Assembly (NCBI GenBank): GCA_965202795.1
Contig: OZ241848.1
Coordinates: 124,001 to 188,000 of the forward strand
Direction of reading: 5' to 3'
Length of the DNA stretch: 64,000 bases
From: JACOND01 sp965202795
Lineage (GTDB): Bacteria; Bdellovibrionota; Bdellovibrionia; Bdellovibrionales; UBA1609
Shown one piece after another: positions 17,414-24,559 of the stretch (positions are counted from its first letter, which is position 1; each line of letters opens with the position of its first letter). The position numbers were made by a program, and so were the translations under genes. The notes below the pieces were generated by a model. It was not told the DNA's origin and made no database searches. It worked only from the letters and a program-made list of their open reading frames with translations.

Positions 17414-19294
17414 ATGAAGCCAGCAGCGGTTTTTGCGCTTTTTTCCGCCGGCGCTGGCGCTTTTTGCCCTGCCGCGGCGCGGGCCGCCGCGGGCATTCAG
17501 GTCACAGCCGAAGCTGAAAGCCCTGCTGTTGCGCTGAACAGATCATTTGCGCTCACCATAACTGTCAAAGCCAAAAGCAGCCTTCCAGGGCCTCCGGCTT
17601 TTCCCAGCGAGTCTGACAGCTCCCTCTCCGGCTTTGATGTTCTGAGCCGGACAACAGGAAGCTCAGTCTCCCTCAACATATCCGGCGGCCAGTTTCAGCA
17701 AAGCCGATCCTATACGGCGGTTTATTACCTGCAGCCAAAATCTGAGGGATCTTTCCGCATAGAGCCTATGACTGTCGAGATCAATGGAAACATTTATAAA
17801 ACCAACCCCGTCGCCATCTCTGTGACCGCGCCGTCCGCCGCCCCGCCCCCGCCGCCGCCGGCGGCAAGCCCCTTTCTGCATTTTTTGCAGCCCCCCGATC
17901 CCTTTTTTCCGCTGCCGTTTAAAGGCCCCCGCCATCAGCCGCCGCAGGGGGGCCTAAAGCCGCGGGCGCGAATCCGCGGAAACTTAAATAAAAACCCGGT
18001 TTACAAATGGGAAATGCTTGGGGTGGAGTGGATCCTGCTTTCCAGCTCCGAGAATCTGCGCCCAAGGCTGGAGAAACGGCCTGTTTTGAAAGGCTTTTGG
18101 CGGGAGGGCGCGCAGCAAAATCGGGGCAGCTTTCTTGGAACAGAGGTTATTGACGGCGCCCTCTACCAAAAAATTCTCATGGACTCCATGATCTTGTTCC
18201 CTCTGGAGACAGGGGAGCTGAGCATACCCGCGTATGAGGCCAGGGTCAGCGCCTTTCCCGGCTTTCATGAGGAGATCATCAGCTCTCAGCCTATAGAGGT
18301 CCTGGCCAGGCCGCTCCCTGAGGAGGGAAAAGGGGTTTTTTCCGGGGCTGTCGGCAAATTTCAAGTGGAGGCCTCTTTAAGGGAAAAAACCGCTCAGGCG
18401 GGCCGGCCATTAACTTACCGCCTGAGGTTTGAGGGAAGCGGGCATCCCCGGTTCATTAAGCTCCCGCCGCTGCCTTTTCCCGAATCTGTCCGCGTCTACC
18501 CTCCCACCGAAGCGCTGAAGTTTTCCCCTGAGGGCATGAGCTGGAAGCAGTATGAGATTTTGATCGCGCCCGAAAAGCCGGGGGTTTTAAACATCCCCGC
18601 TTTTGAAATCACAAGCTTTGATCCAGAGCGCGGGGCCTACATCACCCATGCCATCCCCTCTTTCTCCATCCCTGTCAGCGAGGCGGATATCAAAGAGGAT
18701 GAGGGCGAGCGTTTTTTTGGCGGCTCGTCCGCCGGCGGGCCGGCGGAAGGCCAAAAGCTGTCCGCGGCGCTCGGAGGCTTTGCCGCCTCAAGGCTGGCGG
18801 AGATCTGGCCGGAATTTTTTGACAGCAAAACGCTTCTCAAGTTTTGGCTGGCTTTTTACGCCGCTGCCGCCGCCGCCATGGCATGGCTTTGCTTTGGCCG
18901 CCATGTTTCAAAAACCCGGCTTTCCGCCAGAGAGCTTATGGAAAAGCGCTGGCGGCTGATTGACAGCCTGATTGAAAAAAAAGACTGGCAGCGGGCGGCC
19001 GTCCGCCTGATCAGCCTGATTTATTTTGTTCTGAGCGAGGCGGGCAAAGGGGGGGAGGCGGGCGGCTCTGCAAACTGGCAGGAGCTGATCAAAAGCCTTC
19101 CGCCCAGCATGCGCCAAAAATACGGGCGGCGGCTGAAAGCCCTTATGGAGGGCCTGGAAAGCCTGAGCTTTGCCCCTCGCGCCGCCCGGCGGAAAGCGGC
19201 TTTAGAAGGCGCCTCTCTGTTGAAAATGAGGCGGCTGGCGGCGGAGGGCAAAAAAATCCTGCCCGGCCTGCTGCTCCCGAAGGGCTATTCCTGA
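17414..19294 (+). CDS. batD: BatD (oxygen-tolerance) family membrane protein
   Basis: 626 residues. It has a signal peptide and then tandem immunoglobulin-like beta domains. The family wording is visible: VALNRSFALTITV, YTAVYYLQPKSEGSFRIEP, NGNIYKTNPVAISV. A Pro-rich stretch at about 140-160 is followed by a second half with ETGELSIPAYEARV and a single transmembrane helix near residues 477-497. A cytoplasmic helical tail ends the protein. BatD proteins act in the envelope with BatA/B VWA proteins and BatC. The VWA genes are absent from this window, and the BatE-like gene is at 7.5 kb, so the cluster is broken up here. Confidence 0.88.
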   Translation: MKPAAVFALFSAGAGAFCPAAARAAAGIQVTAEAESPAVALNRSFALTITVKAKSSLPGPPAFPSESDSSLSGFDVLSRTTGSSVSLNISGGQFQQSRSYTAVYYLQPKSEGSFRIEPMTVEINGNIYKTNPVAISVTAPSAAPPPPPPAASPFLHFLQPPDPFFPLPFKGPRHQPPQGGLKPRARIRGNLNKNPVYKWEMLGVEWILLSSSENLRPRLEKRPVLKGFWREGAQQNRGSFLGTEVIDGALYQKILMDSMILFPLETGELSIPAYEARVSAFPGFHEEIISSQPIEVLARPLPEEGKGVFSGAVGKFQVEASLREKTAQAGRPLTYRLRFEGSGHPRFIKLPPLPFPESVRVYPPTEALKFSPEGMSWKQYEILIAPEKPGVLNIPAFEITSFDPERGAYITHAIPSFSIPVSEADIKEDEGERFFGGSSAGGPAEGQKLSAALGGFAASRLAEIWPEFFDSKTLLKFWLAFYAAAAAAMAWLCFGRHVSKTRLSARELMEKRWRLIDSLIEKKDWQRAAVRLISLIYFVLSEAGKGGEAGGSANWQELIKSLPPSMRQKYGRRLKALMEGLESLSFAPRAARRKAALEGASLLKMRRLAAEGKKILPGLLLPKGYS

Positions 19295-19584
19295 CAAAGG
19301 GGCCGCAAGCCCGTCGTTTGAGCAGGCTGCGGAGGCATAATGGCTTTCCGGCGGCAGCCGGATCTCCGCCAGGCTTTGCCGCCACAGCGGGGCCGGAAAA
19401 AAAAACAGAAAAAAACTGTTGCTATCTTAAATGTCAGCCGCTAAAAGGAATCAAGCCTCCGCGCCCGCCGGCAAAAGCCAGCGCAGAATCAGCCGGCCGG
19501 ATCAGCCAGGCGGGCAGGAGGGCGCCGCGCCGGCTGGAATCAAAAAATAAAAAAACCATGCCCGCCGCTAAAAAAACGCCGTAA

Positions 19585-21030
19585 ATGAGTCTTCAAATTT
19601 TTCTTAATGTCCGCCCCTATCAAACACGCATCGCCTGCGCCGAGGGGGGGAATCTAAAAGACATTTTTTACCACAGGGCCGGCGCGCCCACCTTAACCGG
19701 CTCTTTTTACAAAGGGAAAGTTGTCCGCATAATGAAAAGCCTTAACTTTGCCTTTATCGATCTTGGGCTGGAGCAGGGGGGCTTTTTATACGGAAAGGAT
19801 CTGATTGGCGGCAGAACTGTGGATCGCGCCCTCCGGCTGGGATCCTATGTCCTGGCTCAGGTGAAAACAGATCCTGCCAGGGGAAAGGGCGCGCGGCTGA
19901 CGATGAACGCGGGCCTTCCGGGGGCCTATCTTGTGTATATGCCGGCCAGCCCCGGCAAAATCTCGATCTCCCGAAAAATTCAGTCAGAGGAGGAGCGGGC
20001 GCGGCTGACAAAAATCCTGAGAGGCTTTAACGGGCCGGGGGATTTGATTGCCAGAACATTTGCCAGAGATCAAAGCAGGGAGAGCTTAAAAAAAGACCTG
20101 GACAGCCTGAAGGCGGAATGGCGGAGCATCAGGCAGAAGTTTGAGGGCATGAGGGGGCCGGGAGAGATACAAAAAGGGGAGGACCCTGTTCTCTCCTATC
20201 TGAAAGACGCCTTGCATGCCAATGTGGAGGCCTTATTTATAGATGAGGGGGCGGCCTACTCCAAAATCACAAAATGGCTCAGGGAGCGGAGGCCGGACTG
20301 GCTGCCGCGCGCCAGGAGATACACCGGGGCAAAGCCGCTGTTTGAGGCCTTTCAGCTGGAATCCCAAATTCACAGAGCGCGCCAAAGAAAAGTGACCTTA
20401 AAAAACGGCGGCAGCCTGGTTTTTGAGGAGCTGGAGGCTTTTACTGTGATTGATGTCAACAGCGGGAGCTATAAGGGAAGGAGGGGGACGGAGGACACCA
20501 TTCTGGCAATCAACAAAGAGGCGGCAAGGGAGATTGCCCGGCAAATCCGCCTCAGGCATCTGGGCGGCATTATTCTTGTGGATTTTATTGACATGAAAAA
20601 CCCCGAAAACGGAAAAAAAACTGTGGCCTGCCTGAGGGATGGCTTCCGGGACGACAGAAACTTTGCGAGGATTTTTCCCATGAGCGATTTAGGCCTGGTT
20701 CAAATCACAAGAAAAAGATCCCGCCCCTCGCTTGCGCACTTTATGACAGATGTCTGCCCTTCATGCGATGGAGCCGGGCGGACAAAAACCCCCGCAGCTG
20801 TGGCAGAGGAGATTTTTCTCAAGCTGGAATCCATGCAAAGCCCTGTTAAAGTGAAATTTTTCCGCAAAAAAAAGCGGTTTCAGGTGTCCTGCCGGGCGGA
20901 GGTCAAATCCTGGATTGAAGAAAAAGAAAAAAGCTCTCTGGAGTTTTTAAACAGCCAGCTTTTCATCTATCCAGTCTTTAAGGCCAGCTCAGATCCTTCC
21001 GCGGATTCTTTTTCCATTGCGCCTCTTTAA
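19585..21030 (+). CDS. rng: Ribonuclease G/E family endoribonuclease
   Basis: 481 residues, the size of RNase G. The S1 domain is at residues 35-120 (FYKGKVVRIMKSLNFAFIDLG). The catalytic magnesium-binding aspartates are Asp290 in VIDVNSG and Asp333 in LVDFIDM. The zinc-link CPSCDGAG is at 391-398. It lacks the long C-terminal degradosome scaffold of RNase E, so it is called RNase G. Such enzymes cleave single-stranded 5'-monophosphate RNA in rRNA maturation and mRNA decay. The 290 bp upstream hold no convincing gene. It converges with aspS, with only 3 bp between the two stop codons. Confidence 0.95.
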   Translation: MSLQIFLNVRPYQTRIACAEGGNLKDIFYHRAGAPTLTGSFYKGKVVRIMKSLNFAFIDLGLEQGGFLYGKDLIGGRTVDRALRLGSYVLAQVKTDPARGKGARLTMNAGLPGAYLVYMPASPGKISISRKIQSEEERARLTKILRGFNGPGDLIARTFARDQSRESLKKDLDSLKAEWRSIRQKFEGMRGPGEIQKGEDPVLSYLKDALHANVEALFIDEGAAYSKITKWLRERRPDWLPRARRYTGAKPLFEAFQLESQIHRARQRKVTLKNGGSLVFEELEAFTVIDVNSGSYKGRRGTEDTILAINKEAAREIARQIRLRHLGGIILVDFIDMKNPENGKKTVACLRDGFRDDRNFARIFPMSDLGLVQITRKRSRPSLAHFMTDVCPSCDGAGRTKTPAAVAEEIFLKLESMQSPVKVKFFRKKKRFQVSCRAEVKSWIEEKEKSSLEFLNSQLFIYPVFKASSDPSADSFSIAPL

Positions 21031-21033
21031 GCT

Positions 21034-22935
21034 TTATGAGCGCTCATCATTATCCGGCTTAATGTCCGGCTCATTATCTGAGAGGGCAATGCCCAGCTCT
21101 TTCAGGCTTTTGGGATCGGCTTTTGATGGCGCGCCGGACATCAAGCAGGCCGCTTTGGCTGTTTTGGGAAAGGCCATAACATCCCGAATGCTTTTGGCCC
21201 CCGCAAGAAGCATGATCAGGCGCTCAATCCCCCAGGCAATGCCGCCATGGGGGGGCGCCCCATAGCTTAAAGCCTCCAGAAAAAACCCAAAGCGCTCTTC
21301 CGCCTCCTCCGCGCTCAGTCCAAGAAGCGAAAGCGCTTTTCTCTGGAGGGCGGGGTCGTGAATGCGGATGCTGCCGCCCGCCAGCTCAGAGCCGTTGCAG
21401 ACCAAATCATAAGAGCGGGCCTGGATGAAAGACAAATCCCCCCCCTCCTCTAAAAGAGCCAGGTCCTCCTCCCTTGGACTGGTAAAAGGGTGATGCCGGG
21501 CCGTCCACCGCTTTTGCTCCGCATCATATTCAAAGGCGGGAAAGCCGGTGATCCAGACAAAGCGGTCGCGGGCTGTGTCTATAAGCTTCCTCTCCTCTCC
21601 TAAAACGGAGATCAGCCGGGAGAGCGCCGCCCCGGAAGCATGCCCCGGCCCGGCGGCGATCAGACAGCAGCCCTCTGTTTCCGCCGCGCCGCCGCCCGCC
21701 TCAAACAGCCGGCGGAGCATGGCCGGGCCGGCCTGCTTTTTGACGGGCGATTTCCACTCCCCTCCGGCATTTTGTATCCACAGCAGGCCCCCGGCCCCCG
21801 CAGAGCCGGCCGCATTCCGCAGCCTGTCAAGGCGGCTTCGGGAAAACCCGGCGCCGGGGACAAAAAGAGCTTGCGCCCGGCTCTCCGCCCGCCGATCCGC
21901 CGGCTGCAAAAATGTCAGGCCGGCCTCTTTAATAAGCGCCGGCGGCAGGGTTTTCAGCTCAAGGGGGTTTCGCAAATCCGGCTTGTCTGTTCCAAACCGG
22001 TCCATCGCCTCTTGAAAGCTGAATGAGGGAAAGCCGGAAACCTCCTGGCCTTTTATCTCTTTCCAGATGGTTTGAATCAGCCGCTCTGTAATGGCTTTGA
22101 CATCCTCCTCCTCAACAAAGCTCATCTCCAGATCCAGCTGGGAAAACTCCGGCTGGCGGTCGGCCCGCAAGTCTTCGTCCCGAAAACAGCGGGCTATCTG
22201 AAAATATTTTTCCCAGCCCGAAAGCATCAAAATCTGCTTGAGGATCTGCGGGCTTTGGGGAAGGGCGTAAAAAAAGCCTTTTTGGTTTCTGGAGGGGGCC
22301 AGATAATCCCGCGCGCCTTCCGGCGCGGCTTTGTATAAAATGGGGGTTTCTATCTCGCAAAAGCCCTCGCGGGAAAGCTCCCTTCTGATAATCTCTATGG
22401 CCTGGTGGCGGATCTTCAGGTTATGCCGCAGATCGGGGCGGCGGCGAAGATCCAAGTAGCGGTATTTGAGGGCTGTGTCCTCTCCAGCCTTGTCCCCTCC
22501 GCGCAGGGGCTGGGGCGCGGCGCGGGAGAGAAAAACAAACTCTTCAGCCGCCAGCTCAACCCCGCCTGTGGCAAGCTTTGGGTTGCGCATGTTTTCCGGG
22601 CGCTTTCGGATGGTTCCCCGAACCGCAAGAATGTCATTATGCCGGAATCCTTTTGGGGTTTCCGGAGCGGCGGGCAGCCTCTGCTGATCCGCGCCCGGCG
22701 AATGTTTCCCTTCCGCGGGCCGGGAGATTCCCTTTAGATGGGAGCCAGCCATCTGAGAATCAAACACCGCCTGAATCAGGCCGCTTTCGTCCCACAAATC
22801 AACAAACACAAACCGGCCATGATCCCGGATCCCCCGCGCCCATCCGTTTAAAACAGCCTCCCGGCCATGATCCTCCTCGCTCAGCCGCCCGCAATAGCGG
22901 CTTCGGCGCCAGTTTTTTGCCAATGCGGATTTCAT
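21034..22935 (-). CDS. aspS: Aspartyl-tRNA synthetase, bacterial type
   Basis: 633 residues. It has an N-terminal OB-fold anticodon domain (GWARGIRDHGRFVFVDL), class II motif 2 (CFRDEDLRADRQPEFSQLD), the bacterial GAD insertion (around 330-435) and motif 3 (GGIAWGIERLIMLLAG), then AFPKTA. A roughly 30-residue Pro/Gly-rich insertion lies at about residues 64-93. The position equivalent to E. coli Leu30 is His (RDHG). That residue marks many non-discriminating AspRS enzymes, which also charge tRNA-Asn; the second marker position is Asn rather than Gly or Lys. It follows the secreted beta-helix-like gene by 23 bp, so the two are likely in one transcript. Confidence 0.95.
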   Translation of the reverse strand: MKSALAKNWRRSRYCGRLSEEDHGREAVLNGWARGIRDHGRFVFVDLWDESGLIQAVFDSQMAGSHLKGISRPAEGKHSPGADQQRLPAAPETPKGFRHNDILAVRGTIRKRPENMRNPKLATGGVELAAEEFVFLSRAAPQPLRGGDKAGEDTALKYRYLDLRRRPDLRHNLKIRHQAIEIIRRELSREGFCEIETPILYKAAPEGARDYLAPSRNQKGFFYALPQSPQILKQILMLSGWEKYFQIARCFRDEDLRADRQPEFSQLDLEMSFVEEEDVKAITERLIQTIWKEIKGQEVSGFPSFSFQEAMDRFGTDKPDLRNPLELKTLPPALIKEAGLTFLQPADRRAESRAQALFVPGAGFSRSRLDRLRNAAGSAGAGGLLWIQNAGGEWKSPVKKQAGPAMLRRLFEAGGGAAETEGCCLIAAGPGHASGAALSRLISVLGEERKLIDTARDRFVWITGFPAFEYDAEQKRWTARHHPFTSPREEDLALLEEGGDLSFIQARSYDLVCNGSELAGGSIRIHDPALQRKALSLLGLSAEEAEERFGFFLEALSYGAPPHGGIAWGIERLIMLLAGAKSIRDVMAFPKTAKAACLMSGAPSKADPKSLKELGIALSDNEPDIKPDNDERS

Positions 22936-22958
22936 ATGCTGGCGTTGTTTGGCCTTTG

Positions 22959-23525
22959 TCAGGGCTGGGAGAGTTTTCTTTTTCCGCCAACCCGAAAATG
23001 CCCCGAAAGATTCGTCCTGCCGAAAACTTCCGCCTCATCATGCACAATGATCTTGGGGCCAATGACCGCATGGCCATAAACTTTGCCTTTTTGGCAGACA
23101 ATGCCATCAACGATGGCATGCTCTGAGATAACCGCGCTGTTGGCGATAATGCCGCTTGAGCCAAGCCGCGCGCGGCCAAGAATTTTTGCATGATTTAAAA
23201 CCATCCCGTATTTTTCCACTCTGGCTTCGGGGCCCACTGTGGCCGCGGCGGCCACAAGCCCTCCAGATGGAAGCGCCTTCAGCCGGACTGTCTGGCCCCC
23301 AGAGCTTCTAAAAGAAACTGTCGCGCCGGCCTTAAAGGCGCCTGTTTCCCATGCCCGCTTCTGTTTCAGCCGACGCTGAAACTCCAGAGCTTTCAGAAAA
23401 GCCATGCTCTCACAGGGGTGGATAACAAATTTGTCCGCCCAGCTGTCTCCCAATGAGCGGGGGGCCGGCAGCAAAAAGGCCGCCAGGGCAAAAGCGGCAA
23501 GAAAACAGGCAGAGCGGGCAGGCAT
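22959..23525 (-). CDS. Secreted protein with left-handed beta-helix-like repeats
   Basis: 188 residues. It has a signal peptide (hydrophobic residues 6-24). The C-terminal half runs as short repeats with the periodicity of hexapeptide or polymer-forming folds: LNHAKILGRARLGSSG, IIANSAVISEHAIVDG, VYGHAVIGPKIIVHDEAEVFG. I cannot assign an enzyme family; trimeric acyltransferase-like folds and cytoskeletal bactofilin-like folds are both possible by shape alone. It is the gene just upstream of aspS. Confidence 0.65.
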   Translation of the reverse strand: MPARSACFLAAFALAAFLLPAPRSLGDSWADKFVIHPCESMAFLKALEFQRRLKQKRAWETGAFKAGATVSFRSSGGQTVRLKALPSGGLVAAAATVGPEARVEKYGMVLNHAKILGRARLGSSGIIANSAVISEHAIVDGIVCQKGKVYGHAVIGPKIIVHDEAEVFGRTNLSGHFRVGGKRKLSQP

Positions 23526-23636
23526 AGAATAAAAATCCTAAGCGGCTTTTTGCGGAAAAGCAACAGGTTTTTTTCCGAAGCCCCCCCGCGCAGCGCCCTC
23601 CGCTCCCCTGATGAGACGAGCTGAAGCTGGGGGGGG

Positions 23637-24356
23637 TTATGCTGTTTTCTGAAAATCCAAAATGCTCAGCCAAAAAGCCATATTTTCGTCGTCTTCGGCG
23701 AGCATCAGGGAGAGATCCTGAAGGTTTCGCTGTTCCCGCGGCGCCTCAAGCAGCGCCCCGGGAACAGCCGCGCGGCTGATAAAAACCAGCCGGTCGCCCC
23801 TTTTCACCGGAAGGCTGAAGACCGAAAAATGCGCGTCCTCATGGATTCCCAAAAGCCTTGAAGGCAGCGGAGGCAGCTTTTCCTCCAGCCGGGAAAAACC
23901 CCCCGACAAATCCAAAACATGGCCTAAAGGCTGCAGGGAAAAGCCCGCCCGATCCAGATAAATGCTGGGATGGCCGGCCTGAACAAACAAGATTTTTCCG
24001 GCGCCGGGGCCGCTGTCAAAATCCCCAGAAAAAAGCCCGCAGACCAGCTCATAGCCAAAAGTGTATTCTTTGGCCTCGTTTTGCTCTTTGAATATCCGCT
24101 CATTGCAGGCGAGCGCCATGGATCTCAGGGTGTTTTCCTCCGGCGTGAGGCATTTCAGCCTGGGGATAACGGATGTGGCCTCCTCGTCAGAGGAAAAAGC
24201 CCCGCAGCTTTGGCTTAAAAACTCCAAAACATTTTTGGTCTGAAATCCCGGCCCCCAGGGGGTGGCTATGGCAAATAAATTCAAATCGCTGTTTAAAAGG
24301 ATTTCGGGCCGGGGCCGAAAGGTCTTTCCGGCAAAAGAGCGGGACTCCAAATTCAT
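23637..24356 (-). CDS. Degenerate PP2C/SpoIIE-like phosphatase-fold protein
   Basis: 239 residues from the ATG at 24356 (an upstream in-frame start at 24395 is less likely). The order of segments resembles a PP2C domain: NLFAIAT at the start, LRSMALACNERIFKEQ, GYELVCGLFSGD, KILFVQAGHPSIYLDR (normally HVGDSRAYLYR), and GDRLVFISRA (normally DRLLLCSDG). The two metal-binding positions that should read DG/DGMGG and SDG are replaced (ATPWGP and ISRAAV). It is therefore probably a pseudophosphatase or a very divergent enzyme. It is divergent from the kinase-like ATPase at 24560, suggesting a linked signalling role. The family call is by pattern only. Confidence 0.55.
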   Translation of the reverse strand: MNLESRSFAGKTFRPRPEILLNSDLNLFAIATPWGPGFQTKNVLEFLSQSCGAFSSDEEATSVIPRLKCLTPEENTLRSMALACNERIFKEQNEAKEYTFGYELVCGLFSGDFDSGPGAGKILFVQAGHPSIYLDRAGFSLQPLGHVLDLSGGFSRLEEKLPPLPSRLLGIHEDAHFSVFSLPVKRGDRLVFISRAAVPGALLEAPREQRNLQDLSLMLAEDDENMAFWLSILDFQKTA

Positions 24357-24436
24357 AACAGCCTCAGCATATAAGGCTTTGCCCCCGGCCGGCAAGATGT
24401 TTGAGGCCGGCCCTCCGGGCAGGCATGCCTCTCAGC

Positions 24437-24467
24437 GGCGCGGCCGCCAGGCTGCCCATCAAACAGG
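24437..24467 (+). repeat. Dispersed palindromic repeat copy in an intergenic region
   Basis: GCGCGGCC, a 3-nt spacer, AGGCTGCCCA, two bases, AAACAGG: same layout as the other copies, with a few changes. It lies between the divergent PP2C-like and kinase-like genes. Confidence 0.6.
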
Positions 24468-24493
24468 CGCCGCGGGGCCGGCGGGGATAAAGC

Positions 24494-24524
24494 TTGTTTT
24501 TTGCGGATTTTTGTTTTTTATAAT
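24494..24524 (+). promoter_or_regulatory. Possible promoter of the kinase-like gene
   Basis: TATAAT at 24519-24524 with a weak TTGTTT 19 bp upstream. The region is AT-rich and followed by a strong Shine-Dalgarno (AGGAGG, 24551-24556) before the ATG at 24560. Confidence 0.4.
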
Positions 24525-24559
24525 GATTTAGCCTGAGGCTTGCTATAAACAGGAGGGGC

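Noticed and set aside
19318..19584. 88-codon reading frame just before rng, stop codon adjoining the rng ATG
   Set aside because: Composition is Pro/Ala/Lys-rich with no recognisable feature or Shine-Dalgarno; it looks like a chance open frame in GC-rich DNA. I see nothing else in the 290-bp gap 19295-19584.
22660..22740. Insertion in AspRS as another palindromic repeat
   Set aside because: The extra residues are Pro/Gly-rich, but the DNA does not match the GGAACGGCC...GGCCGGCCCA core.
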